Shown here piece by piece: positions 17,295 through 25,709 of a stretch of DNA of 64,000 bases. The stretch spans positions 1-64,000 of the forward strand of contig NZ_JBFCVL010000009.1 of the NCBI RefSeq assembly GCF_040712075.1, in the 5' to 3' direction. The notes under the pieces are model-generated. The model did no database searches, was not told the origin of the DNA, and saw nothing but the letters and a program-made list of their open reading frames with translations. The first letter of the stretch is position 1; each line of letters begins with the position of its first letter. A program made the position numbers and the translations under genes. This stretch comes from Fodinicurvata sp. EGI_FJ10296. GTDB lineage: Bacteria > Pseudomonadota > Alphaproteobacteria > DSM-16000 > Inquilinaceae.

Positions 17295-17809
17295 CACTGG
17301 CCACGATCGTCCTTGCTCTTGTGACTTTGGAGCGGTTGATCGAATTATGGATCGCCAGAGCCAACACGGCGCGGCTGCTGGCGGCCGGCGGGCAAGAGCA
17401 TGCGCCGGGGCACTACCGCGCAATTGTCCTGCTTCATGCCGCATGGCTTGCGGGGTTGTGGGTCCTGGCCCGGGACGCGCCGGTTCAGACTGGATGGCTG
17501 GTGGCTTTTCTCGGTCTTCAGGCCGTGCGAATATGGGTTCTGGCCACACTCGGCCGCCGGTGGACGACGCGCATCATCGTCGTGCCCGGGGAGCGGCTGG
17601 AGCAGAGCGGACCGTATCGATACGTCGCTCACCCCAATTATCTGGTCGTTGTCGGCGAGATTGCGGTGCTGCCGCTGGCGCTGTCGATGCCACTCTATGC
17701 GCTCGTCTTCTCAATCCTGAATGCCGCGGTTCTCACTGTGCGTATCAGAGCCGAGAACGCGGCGCTGGACTCCGCCGTCCGGCGGTCCCCGTCGCGCGGT
17801 TCGCAGTGA
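17291..17809 (+). CDS. ICMT-family methyltransferase, likely tailoring enzyme of the type III PKS
   Basis: This 172-residue membrane protein has about four hydrophobic helices and the family motif GPYRYVAHPNYLVVVGE (about 110-126), followed by an acidic/arginine-containing tail (IRAENAAL). It resembles isoprenylcysteine carboxyl methyltransferase and the bacterial homologues that O-methylate alkylpyrones or alkylresorcinols next to type III PKS genes (BpsB in Bacillus, SrsB in Streptomyces). It overlaps the PKS gene by 4 bp. Function in product methylation is inferred from that coupling. Confidence 0.88.
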   Translation: MTLATIVLALVTLERLIELWIARANTARLLAAGGQEHAPGHYRAIVLLHAAWLAGLWVLARDAPVQTGWLVAFLGLQAVRIWVLATLGRRWTTRIIVVPGERLEQSGPYRYVAHPNYLVVVGEIAVLPLALSMPLYALVFSILNAAVLTVRIRAENAALDSAVRRSPSRGSQ

Positions 17810-17836
17810 GCCCGCGGGTCGCCGGCCCGTTGGGTT

Positions 17837-19273
17837 TCAGGTCTTGTCGACCGGCAGTGCGGCGGGTAGCGTCACCTCGACAATCGTGCCTTTGCCCGGC
17901 CGGCTCTTCAGGGTGAGGCCGCCGCCGTGCAATTCGGCCAGCGACCTGGCCAGCGGCAGGCCGAGGCCGGTGCCGCCCGCCGCCCGGGTATAGCTGTTGT
18001 CGGCCTGCTCGAAAGGATGCAATACCCGTTCGAGGTCGTCGGCTTCGATGCCGATGCCGGTGTCCTCGATCGACAGCATTACGGTGTCGCCGTCGACGCG
18101 CCGGGATCGCACCACCACCGATCCGCCGGCCGGCGTAAACTTGATCGCGTTGACGACCAGATTGAACAGGATCTGGCTTATGGCGCGGCGGTCGCCCATG
18201 ACGCGCCGGGCATCGGGCGCCAGATCGACCGATAGGCCGACCGATGCTTCCTCGGCTTTTATGCGCAGCAGACGCAGAACGGAGTCGACGGCGCCGGTCA
18301 GGTCCAGCGGTACCTTGCTGATCTCCATATGGCCGGCTTCGACCTTCGACAGATCCAGAATATCGTTTACCAGATCGAGCAGGTGCCGGCCGCTTTCGTG
18401 GATGTCGCGCGCATAATCCGTGTATCGCGGCACGCCGACGGGGCCGAACTGCTCGTTGGCGATGATGTCGGAAAACCCGAGGATGGCATTCAACGGCGTG
18501 CGCAGTTCGTGGCTCATCATCGCCAGAAACTGGCTCTTGGCGCGGTTGACGGCCTGCGCGGCGTCGCGGGCCCCGATCAGGCGTTCTTCGGCGGCAAGCA
18601 GTTCCGCCAGCAGCGCTTCATTCTGGAACCGAAGCGTGAGTGCCTCGACGGCTTGACGGTGGTTGTTGTAGGCGAAGAATGACAGCGCGACGGCGTAGAT
18701 CGCCATCAGGGTTGCAAGCGGCGCCATGGCGGCGCCGTGGCCGGCGATCAGGCCGCCGATCGTCGGCATGAACGACGCAGCGATAAAGGCCGCGACCGAC
18801 GACATCAATGCCGATTGGCCGGCTACGAAGGCGCCGGCCAGGCCGGCCAGTACGATTGCCGGCAATGCAAGCCCCGTCAGGCTTTCGGCCTGGAACACGA
18901 TGCCGCCCAGGCCGACCCCCCAGGCCGCGCCATTCAGGCCTGCGCCGACCATGAGGAGCCGGCTCCAGCGGGCTGGCGCCTGCACCCGATCGTGTCGACG
19001 GACGTAGATTCTGTGCAGGCCGATATTGATGACGGCCGCGGTGATTACGCCGGCCAGAAACGCCGCCAGCCATCCGGATGGTACCTCCCCCCATACGGTT
19101 GCGGACAGGATCGCCGCCACAACGGGGTTGAGGGCGAGGGCCGGCGGTGCCGCATTCATGAAAACGCGGTCGTTCAACGACACCAGAAGCCAGTCGTGAG
19201 GCGGATGGTGCCGACGCTGCCGCTCTTCGGTGACGGACCCTGGCCGGCGGAGGGGCGGGTTGGAATTCGGCAT
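17837..19273 (-). CDS. Membrane sensor histidine kinase
   Basis: The 478-residue protein has an N-terminal membrane domain of about six helices (residues 40-190), a short coiled segment, then HisKA and HATPase domains. Catalytic motifs are all present: H-box AMMSHELRTPLNAILGFSD, N-box ILFNLVVNAIKFTPAGG, G1 IEDTGIGIE, F-box HPFEQAD and G2 GGTGLGLPLARSL. No periplasmic ligand domain is visible, so the sensing region is the membrane block. I chose the ATG at 19273, which follows CCGGAG; an upstream frame to 19429 lacks a site. No response regulator gene adjoins it. Confidence 0.87.
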   Translation of the reverse strand: MPNSNPPLRRPGSVTEERQRRHHPPHDWLLVSLNDRVFMNAAPPALALNPVVAAILSATVWGEVPSGWLAAFLAGVITAAVINIGLHRIYVRRHDRVQAPARWSRLLMVGAGLNGAAWGVGLGGIVFQAESLTGLALPAIVLAGLAGAFVAGQSALMSSVAAFIAASFMPTIGGLIAGHGAAMAPLATLMAIYAVALSFFAYNNHRQAVEALTLRFQNEALLAELLAAEERLIGARDAAQAVNRAKSQFLAMMSHELRTPLNAILGFSDIIANEQFGPVGVPRYTDYARDIHESGRHLLDLVNDILDLSKVEAGHMEISKVPLDLTGAVDSVLRLLRIKAEEASVGLSVDLAPDARRVMGDRRAISQILFNLVVNAIKFTPAGGSVVVRSRRVDGDTVMLSIEDTGIGIEADDLERVLHPFEQADNSYTRAAGGTGLGLPLARSLAELHGGGLTLKSRPGKGTIVEVTLPAALPVDKT

Positions 19274-19491
19274 CGGCTCCGGACACTTTTCGGCCACGAT
19301 CGGGAGTCCCGGCGTCTTGATCGTGCCGAAAATCCGGCGCGGCGACGGGAGCGAAACGTCCGTGGTCTTTTCGGTCGCGCTAAGACGCTTCTTTGTGTTG
19401 ACCGTCGCATTAACGAACGGTGGCACCAAGAGAATTCAGCGTACGCCGGAATGACTTACCGATTATGTGCGGGTTGATTGCCGAACGACTG

Positions 19492-19848
19492 TCAGTTTTC
19501 CAATGCAGGGTAATAGCAGGCTTCGTAGCGGTGTTTCCAGCGGGCACCGCGCATGCCGTTGACGCATCGCTGGATGGCCAGACGGATATGGGCGGAAGGC
19601 TCCGACTGCAGCCGATGAATGATGCCGCGTCGAGGATTGTTGACATGGGGGGCGCGGCGGCACCCCGGGGCCGTTCCGGGGCTGCCGTGCGGCGCGCCGC
19701 ATCCATAGGGCGGCCCGCCAGCGACGACGATGATCGAGGCATCCGTGCCGTGAGTGCCGGAAGAGGCCGCGGCTGCGGCGGCCTGAACGATCGAAAGACC
19801 CATGATGGCGACCCCGAGCGCGAACAGTGGTTTGGCGACAATTCGCAT
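19492..19848 (-). CDS. Small secreted protein of unknown function
   Basis: This 118-residue product begins with a good signal peptide (LFALGVAIMGLSIVQAAAAA). The mature part has four cysteines, two in a Gly/Pro-rich segment (YGCGAPHG, APGCRRAP) and two in the C-terminal part (QRCVNGM, YEACYYP), which suggests two disulfides in the periplasm. GAGGGG upstream of the ATG at 19848 supports the start. I recognise no family. The signal peptide and cysteine pattern are the reasons to accept it over overlapping frames. Confidence 0.55.
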   Translation of the reverse strand: MRIVAKPLFALGVAIMGLSIVQAAAAAASSGTHGTDASIIVVAGGPPYGCGAPHGSPGTAPGCRRAPHVNNPRRGIIHRLQSEPSAHIRLAIQRCVNGMRGARWKHRYEACYYPALEN

Positions 19849-19993
19849 TCTCGTTCCCCTCATGCAGAATTATGTAGACGTTCCTGGGGTATTCCCTTCA
19901 TGAGTGTAGTATGGCGACAAAAATGATCGAAAATCAATAGAGAAGAAATCGGCCGGTACTTGCAATGAAAATACAATTTTAGTTTTATCAACG

Positions 19994-21616
19994 TCATTCG
20001 ACCGTAGACGGAAGATCGATCGTTTGATCTGCGCCGACCGCGCGAAGGAAGGCCGGATCGTGACTGGCAATCAGCAGCGCGCCGCCATACGATCGCAGTG
20101 CCGACTCGACAGCGGCGATGCTTTCAAGATCGAGGTGGTTGGTCGGTTCGTCGAGGATCAGCAGTTCCGGTGCGGGCCGCGTGCCCAGGACGCAGGCCAG
20201 CCCGGCTCGCACCCGTTCACCGCCGCTAAGGCTGTCCACCGGCTGATGCACCGTTCCGCCCCTGAAGAGAAAAGCCGCCAGCAGGCGTCGTCCCTCGTTA
20301 TCGTTCAGTCCCGGATCGAGACGGCGCAGATTGCCGAGCAGGCTCATGTCCCGCCGCAGCAGAGTGACGTCCTGATCGAGCATCGCCAGCCGCACTGTTC
20401 GGCGGATCGCGCCGCTGTCCGGAACCAGCGTGCCCGCCGCAAGCCGCAACAAGGTCGATTTCCCGCTGCCATTGGGGCCCCGGACCGCCAGTCGCCGCGG
20501 CCCCGTGATCGTCATCGAGAATTCCCTGAGCGTGGTAATGCCGGGTGCCGGTCCTGCCGTCACGCGGTCGAACGACAGCACCGTCCGTGCCGCGGGCAGT
20601 GCAACGTCGGCCGTCGCCAGCTTGAGGATGCGGTTTCGCTCGACGCGGGCTTCCGCCTGCGCCAGCGCATCGGTAGCCGTACCGTGCAGGCGGTCTTGCA
20701 GCAGATTGCCCCTGGCGCCGCTGCGTTCGGCGGTATCGCGTCGGGCGTTCATCGCAATCTTCGGCATATCGTTGCGCAGGCGGCTGCGTCGGCCGCCGGC
20801 ATCGCGGCGCGCCTTTCTTTCCTGGGCGTCGCGGTTTCGCCGCTTGATCGCGTCGAGATGTTTTTCCGCCTCGGCCAGATCATGGGCGGCCGCCGCGCGC
20901 TCGCGTTCCTTTGTAGCGGCATACAGATCCCAGTTGCCGCCATAGGCACAGGCACCCAGGTCTGACATCTCCACGATCCGGTCCATGTGACCAAGCAGCG
21001 TTCGGTCATGGCTGACAACGACACAGCCGCCGGGCAGCGCGTTCAGTACGTCGATCAGGGCGGAGCGGCCGTCGGCGTCGAGATTGTTGGTAGGTTCGTC
21101 GAAAAGGACGAGCGGCGGACTGTCCCAGATCGCGGCGGCCACGGCCAGTCTGGTGCGCTGGCCGCCGCTGAGAACGTCGACAGCGGCACGCGGGTCCAGT
21201 TCGTGCAGCCCGACGACCCGCAGGCATTCCGCGATTCGATCCTCCAGCGTCCAATCGGCCCTGTCGGCGTCATCGGGCGTGCCGGTTCCGGCCAGCAGCC
21301 TGTCAATCCGGGCCAGAGCGTCGCTGGCGCCAAACGCATCGGCAACGCTGCGCCAGGGCTGTGCACCGAGATCCTGGGCCAGCAGTGGCACGATGCCCGC
21401 GGTCTCCCCGGGAACGTCCCGGTGTCCCGATGATGGCGCCTGAATGCCCGCAATGATCCGTAGCAATGTCGACTTGCCAATGCCGTTGCGGCCGACCAAG
21501 CCGGTTTTCTCGGTGCCGAAGGCAACCGATAAGGGGCCGAATAGGGGGGTGCCGTCAGGCGTCGTGCAGGAAACGTCGTGCAGGGAGACGATCGACGGTG
21601 AAGCGAACGAAGGCAT
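19994..21616 (-). CDS. ABC-F family ATPase
   Basis: The 540-residue protein has two ABC domains and no membrane part. Domain 1 has GRNGIGKST, LSGGQRTRLAVA and LFDEPTNNLD. Domain 2 has GPNGSGKST, LSGGERVRAGLA and ILDEPTNHLD. Between them lies a charged helical linker of about 80 residues (AAAHDLAEAEKHLDAIKRR and on), the P-site tRNA interaction motif region of ABC-F translation factors. Members act on the ribosome, relieving stalling or conferring antibiotic protection. Which subtype this is cannot be decided here. A GTG at 21643 would add nine residues; neither start has a strong ribosome binding site. Confidence 0.9.
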   Translation of the reverse strand: MPSFASPSIVSLHDVSCTTPDGTPLFGPLSVAFGTEKTGLVGRNGIGKSTLLRIIAGIQAPSSGHRDVPGETAGIVPLLAQDLGAQPWRSVADAFGASDALARIDRLLAGTGTPDDADRADWTLEDRIAECLRVVGLHELDPRAAVDVLSGGQRTRLAVAAAIWDSPPLVLFDEPTNNLDADGRSALIDVLNALPGGCVVVSHDRTLLGHMDRIVEMSDLGACAYGGNWDLYAATKERERAAAAHDLAEAEKHLDAIKRRNRDAQERKARRDAGGRRSRLRNDMPKIAMNARRDTAERSGARGNLLQDRLHGTATDALAQAEARVERNRILKLATADVALPAARTVLSFDRVTAGPAPGITTLREFSMTITGPRRLAVRGPNGSGKSTLLRLAAGTLVPDSGAIRRTVRLAMLDQDVTLLRRDMSLLGNLRRLDPGLNDNEGRRLLAAFLFRGGTVHQPVDSLSGGERVRAGLACVLGTRPAPELLILDEPTNHLDLESIAAVESALRSYGGALLIASHDPAFLRAVGADQTIDLPSTVE

Positions 21617-21805
21617 GGTGAACCGATGAAGCAATTGCGACACGGGCGAAAGACGGATGTGTCGTCGTCATTTTCATCGGTCGGTCCTCAACTTCGCATC
21701 ATCCATTTGCGCGGTACGAAGTATGGCGCGCAGGTATCCGCAGCGCAAGTGCCCGTCAACGTCCGCGGGGTGTCGGTGCCCATGCTGTCGTGTCCGCCTT
21801 TGGCT

Positions 21806-22525
21806 CTAGGCAGACAGCCGGTCATTCGCAGCACCGGGATCGGCGCGGCCATTACTCGGCTCTGCGCCTGATGCCAAGCCGCCCGCTTTCTGAAGGTAGG
21901 CGGCGGCCAGTTGCGTGCGCTTGTTGACGCCCAGCAGCCGCATGATCTGCCTGACTCTGGCCTTTATGCGATCCTCCGACACGCCGAAATCACGCGCGAT
22001 TTCCTTGTTCGACCGCCCCTTCGCAATGCAGTCCAGCAGGTCGGCGTTCTCGGCGACGACGCCGGTCGCTGAGGTGTCGATTGCGATTTTTGGGGGCGTC
22101 TGCGAAATGGCGAGGTCGACGATATCGCGCGAAATGTAGACGACCTCGTTGGGGGCATCTTTGAGAATCGCGCTAAGGATCGACAGATTGGAATCCGCCG
22201 AAAGAACGCCATTGAACCCCAGGTCGAGTCCTTCCCTGATTCTGCCCGGTTCCGCCATCAAGGTCTCCGCAGTATGAACGAGCACCATCCCCGGAGCGCG
22301 CCCCGAAGCGGGATCGCTGGCACTGCGGCAGATGTCCACGACACGACCGAGATCAATCGACCACCCCAGCACGACGACCCAGCCGGGAAGGTCGCGTTCC
22401 AGGCTTTCGACAAGCGGGTTATAGTCGTCGCAGAGATCAATCTTGACGACGTCAAATACATCGCCGATCAAACTTGCGCAGCCGGCACGCGCCAATTCGT
22501 CGCCGCCTACTATCAATACCGTCAT
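21806..22525 (-). CDS. LuxR-family regulator with degenerate receiver
   Basis: The 239-residue protein starts MTVLIVGGDELARAGC. It has a receiver-like N-terminal domain and a C-terminal LuxR helix-turn-helix (LLDCIAKGRSNKEIARDFGVSEDRIKARV, then IMRLLGVNKRTQLAAAY). The receiver lacks the usual acidic pair (GGD instead of DDD) and the phospho-acceptor region reads VVVLGWSIDLG, without an aspartate at the expected site. It is probably controlled by something other than phosphorylation. No kinase gene is adjacent. An upstream ATG at 22570 has no receiver-like sequence. Confidence 0.8.
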   Translation of the reverse strand: MTVLIVGGDELARAGCASLIGDVFDVVKIDLCDDYNPLVESLERDLPGWVVVLGWSIDLGRVVDICRSASDPASGRAPGMVLVHTAETLMAEPGRIREGLDLGFNGVLSADSNLSILSAILKDAPNEVVYISRDIVDLAISQTPPKIAIDTSATGVVAENADLLDCIAKGRSNKEIARDFGVSEDRIKARVRQIMRLLGVNKRTQLAAAYLQKAGGLASGAEPSNGRADPGAANDRLSA

Positions 22526-23560
22526 ACCGCGTCCCCTCAGTCGTCTTCCCGTCATGCAGTCGGCCGTCACACAGCCGTCCTCCGTTTGTGGGCATCTATT
22601 GACAGCATCATCGCCTTATTGACGTGTGGTGCGGATTTTCGGAATCATTCACACCCCATTTTCCCGCTCTGTGAAATGTAACGGGGCGAAAAGGCCTGCA
22701 GTAGATTTTCTTCATTGTAGCGGCACATCGGTTCAGTCTGCAACCTTCAGAAGCGAGTCGGCCACCGACTATACAAATTAGGCGCTGTCAACTAACTTAA
22801 TGGGCATTCGATCAGCGAATTCGGACTCATGTTCCTCCACGTTTCGTTTTGTATTAGCAAATGATTCTGTCAATTGAGGTATATGCTTGCCGAAATGGGG
22901 TGCAACCCCGTTGATCCGATTGGTCTCCAGGGATGCCCAATGGCGTGATGCCCCGCTCGAATGCCCATCGCGACCGACGAAATATCCACGGCATTTTATT
23001 AATATGTATGCGATGATGTGTCGGGAATGGCCAATGGTCACGGGCAGAGCGGCGATGCAAATGAAAAAAGGAAAATTACGCGAGCAAATCGGCCTTGCGC
23101 CTGTCGAAACATGCCGCCGCGGCACCCTTCGTCTCGAAGCGCCTGGTATCGAGTTCGCGGACGATATCAGCGCGGATATTTCCGCCATTCTTGCTCGTAC
23201 GCTGCGCCAGTGCGTCAACCGCATATTGGTGCTGAGAATCGAACGGCGCCAGATCCATTTCGTCGTTATGGTCGATGAAATGTTCTCTGCGGCCGAACTG
23301 ATCGAGCTTGTCCGGCGGCGTTCCGCCATCTCCATGTTTCAGTTGCTGCCGACAGTCCGCGCGGCTGTGGCGAGTCCGGAAACGATTTGGCAGGGCTGTA
23401 CGACGGTCGCGGATCGTCGGCGGCAATGATGTCATTGCGGCCTGACTCCTGTATGCAATTCATGCAATGAATCCGTGGAGGTGGCGTGATAGCCTCTCCG
23501 GCGATGGCAGTGCGATCGGCCCGAAGGCGCACCGAGGCACGATTCGACAGGAGAAAGCAC
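22526..23560. other. Low-coding stretch of about 1 kb
   Basis: No recognisable gene fills this interval. From 22,560 to 23,060 it is noticeably more AT-rich than its surroundings. Overlapping open frames exist on both strands at 23,055-23,435, and codon-position base composition (counted by eye) does not separate them. A minus-strand stretch at about 22,778-22,990 reads GYFVGRDGH and then a charged tail ending MPIKLVDSA, but has no sensible start codon. It could be a decayed gene. I see no inverted repeats or transposase remnants. Confidence 0.4.
23055..23429 (+). CDS. Possible small hypothetical protein
   Basis: A 124-residue frame starts at an ATG at 23055 and encodes an amphipathic pattern (ILVLRIERRQIHFVVMVDEMF, then SAAELIELVRRR). 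It has no family I recognise. A 119-residue minus-strand frame covers the same DNA (23076-23435), and neither has a clear codon-position bias over the other. Treat it as a candidate only. Confidence 0.2.
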   Translation: MQMKKGKLREQIGLAPVETCRRGTLRLEAPGIEFADDISADISAILARTLRQCVNRILVLRIERRQIHFVVMVDEMFSAAELIELVRRRSAISMFQLLPTVRAAVASPETIWQGCTTVADRRRQ

Positions 23561-24511
23561 GTGAAACCGAACGTCCTGGTACTGGGCCCGAAGATGCCCG
23601 GCATCATCGATCTGGTGTCGGAATTCGCCAATCCCGTGGCCCACTGGGATCACGGCGATCTCGATGCCTGCCAAGCGGCGGCGGGCGGCCCGTTCCGAGG
23701 CGTGCTCGCCACCGGCGAATCCAGAGTGACACGGGCGTTCCAGGCCGAGTTGCCGGAGCTGGAGATCATCGGCTGTTTCGGTGTCGGCTATGACGGCATC
23801 GATGTCGAGGCCGCGCTCGAACGCGGAATAGCGGTCACCAATACGCCGGGCGTACTGACCGAGGATGTTGCCGATCTGGCCGTCGGGTTGATGATCACTG
23901 TGCGCCGGAACATGGTGCAGGCTGATCGCTACATCCGCGACGGACGGTGGGAGCGCGAGGGCCCCATGCCGCTCGCCGGGCGCGTCCAGGGCAAGAAGGT
24001 GGGGCTCGTCGGTCTGGGCCGGATCGGTCTCGCCATCGCCCGGCGCCTTGAAGCGTTCAATTGCACCATTGCTTACCACAAGCGCACGCGTCTGACCGAC
24101 AGCGCGTATCCCTATGTCGAAAACCTCGTCGAACTGGCATCGGCCAGCGACATTCTCGTCGTTTCCACGCCGGGCGGCCGGACGACCGAAGGGATGATCG
24201 ATCGCTCTGTCCTGAGGGCGCTCGGCCCTGAGGGCACGTTGGTCAACATCGCGCGCGGTTCCGTCGTCGACGAACAGGCGCTGATCGAGACGCTAAAAAG
24301 CGGCGAACTCGGCTCGGCCGCCCTGGACGTCTTCCGCGATGAACCGCGGGTGCCGGATGCACTCAAGCGCCTGCCCAATGTCGTGCTGACACCGCATATC
24401 GGCAGCGCCACATCGGAGACGCGCCACGCCATGCGCGACCTCGTCCTGGAGAACCTGCGGAACCATTTCGACGGCAAGCCGCTGGTGACGCCGGTTCCAG
24501 AGATGGGTTGA
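23561..24511 (+). CDS. D-2-hydroxyacid dehydrogenase
   Basis: This 316-residue protein begins at a GTG at 23561 preceded by AGGAG, giving the start KPNVLVLGPKMPG. It has the NAD-binding motif VGLVGLGRIGLAIARRL, the substrate arginine in NIARGSVVDE and the catalytic histidine in LTPHIGSAT. The overall pattern is that of glyoxylate/hydroxypyruvate reductases of the GyaR group. It is monocistronic as far as I can see, with an SDR gene 170 bp downstream. It is a different subfamily from the two other hydroxyacid dehydrogenases in this window. Confidence 0.88.
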   Translation: MKPNVLVLGPKMPGIIDLVSEFANPVAHWDHGDLDACQAAAGGPFRGVLATGESRVTRAFQAELPELEIIGCFGVGYDGIDVEAALERGIAVTNTPGVLTEDVADLAVGLMITVRRNMVQADRYIRDGRWEREGPMPLAGRVQGKKVGLVGLGRIGLAIARRLEAFNCTIAYHKRTRLTDSAYPYVENLVELASASDILVVSTPGGRTTEGMIDRSVLRALGPEGTLVNIARGSVVDEQALIETLKSGELGSAALDVFRDEPRVPDALKRLPNVVLTPHIGSATSETRHAMRDLVLENLRNHFDGKPLVTPVPEMG

Positions 24512-24681
24512 ATGGGAATGGGCTTCGGTATCATCCGCAAAGCTGCCCGCTCTGGCCTACAGGCCAGTTTTCAACAATGGCAGGAGCGCATTGTTTCCCG
24601 TTGGTTATGTCGAAAATGAAGCAACTGAACCGGCGCGAAGCCGTTGTTCAGTCTGCTGGCATTGACACGAAGGGATACGAG

Positions 24682-25356
24682 ATGAAAACGAAGGCACTTT
24701 TCATTACAGGCGCGTCGAGCGGGATCGGGGCTGCAACGGCGCGGTTGGCTGTTGCCCAGGGTTGGCATGTCGGGCTGTTCGCGCGATCCGAGGACAAGCT
24801 GGACGCTCTCGTCAACGAGCTCGGCGAAAATGCAATCGCTTTGCCGGGGGACGTGACAGACCTGGAAAACCAGAAGGCCGCGATGGCGATATTCGTTGGC
24901 AAGACCGGCGGACTGGACGCGGCGTTCGCCAATGCCGGGATGGGGCTCTCGGCCGCTGGCACCGATGCAGGGGACCCGGAAGAATGGGAGCGAATGATCG
25001 GTGTCAACATCCTGGGTGTCCTTTGGACTGTCACGACAGCGATGCCGCACCTGAAAGCGCGGGCCGGGCATCTCCTGCTGACGGGATCGGCTGCCGGACG
25101 GCGGCATATCTCCGGATCGGTTTACGGAGCGACAAAATGGTTTGTGCACGGCTACGGCGGCAACCTTTCCGAGGAGATGAAGTCTTTCGGGGGGCGATGC
25201 ACGGTCATCGCGCCCGGGATGGTCGACACGCCATTCTTTGACCAGCCCAAGCCAGACAAGTTGCAGCCTGAGGACGTGGCCCGAGCCGCGCTGTTTGCCC
25301 TTGAGGCCGACCCACGCTGCGCAGTGAACGAGATTTTCCTGATGCCAACGCAATAA
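24682..25356 (+). CDS. Short-chain dehydrogenase/reductase
   Basis: This 224-residue classical SDR has the cofactor motif TGASSGIGAAT at the N-terminus, the structural NAG motif (AFANAGMGL), the catalytic serine in LLLTGSAAG and the YxxxK pair in SVYGATKWFVHG. The short length and the SGSVYGATKW site resemble the YdfG/serine-dehydrogenase-like group of NADP enzymes. The start at 24682 follows AAGGGAT. The substrate is unknown. Confidence 0.88.
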   Translation: MKTKALFITGASSGIGAATARLAVAQGWHVGLFARSEDKLDALVNELGENAIALPGDVTDLENQKAAMAIFVGKTGGLDAAFANAGMGLSAAGTDAGDPEEWERMIGVNILGVLWTVTTAMPHLKARAGHLLLTGSAAGRRHISGSVYGATKWFVHGYGGNLSEEMKSFGGRCTVIAPGMVDTPFFDQPKPDKLQPEDVARAALFALEADPRCAVNEIFLMPTQ

Positions 25357-25567
25357 ATAATGAAGGATATTTAGAGTATTTTGTATCGGGCAGAAAAATA
25401 TCTGCCGGAAATGCTCAAACTACGTTGGCCTGTCCGACCGGGGGCCGTTCAGGCAGGCCTGGGCGGCGGTGGAGATAACGGCGGGCCTGCGCCGTCATGT
25501 GCCATGGGTCAGAGCAGGGAGAAAGCCGCACGATGGCGGCCAAGTCGTTGATATCACTGCATAAATT

Positions 25568-25644
25568 TGGTGTCCCCGGCAGGATTCGAACCTGCGGCCC
25601 CCAGATTAGGAATCTGGTGCTCTATCCTACTGAGCTACGAGGAC
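25568..25644 (-). tRNA. tRNA-Arg (anticodon CCU)
   Basis: The minus strand folds into a full cloverleaf. The acceptor stem is GTCCTCG with CGGGGAC, the anticodon stem-loop CCAGA-TTCCTAA-TCTGG gives the anticodon CCU, and the T-arm carries GGTTCGAATCC. CCA is encoded at the 3' end (25568-25570). It would decode AGG arginine codons. Confidence 0.96.
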
Positions 25645-25684
25645 GAACCGCCTATTGAATACCAGATCGTTTCCCGTGGTTCCA

Positions 25685-25702
25685 GCCCCGCGAATGCGGG
25701 GC
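25685..25702 (-). terminator. Hairpin after the DECR2-like SDR gene
   Basis: GCCCCGC at 25685-25691 and GCGGGGC at 25696-25702 form a perfect 7-bp stem with a 4-nt loop, 8 bp beyond the stop codon of the minus-strand SDR gene. It also lies just upstream of the tRNA gene. There is no clear T-run. Confidence 0.55.
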
Positions 25703-25709
25703 GCGGCGG

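Noticed and set aside
22778-23335. A 185-codon minus-strand frame in the low-coding stretch
   Set aside because: The first part is Ser/Arg/Ile-rich shadow sequence. Only the last 70 residues look coding, and they lack a start codon.
25568-25644. Possible genomic-island attachment site at the tRNA-Arg(CCU) gene
   Set aside because: tRNA genes are common integration sites, but I see no integrase gene nearby and no repeat of the tRNA 3' end elsewhere in the window.
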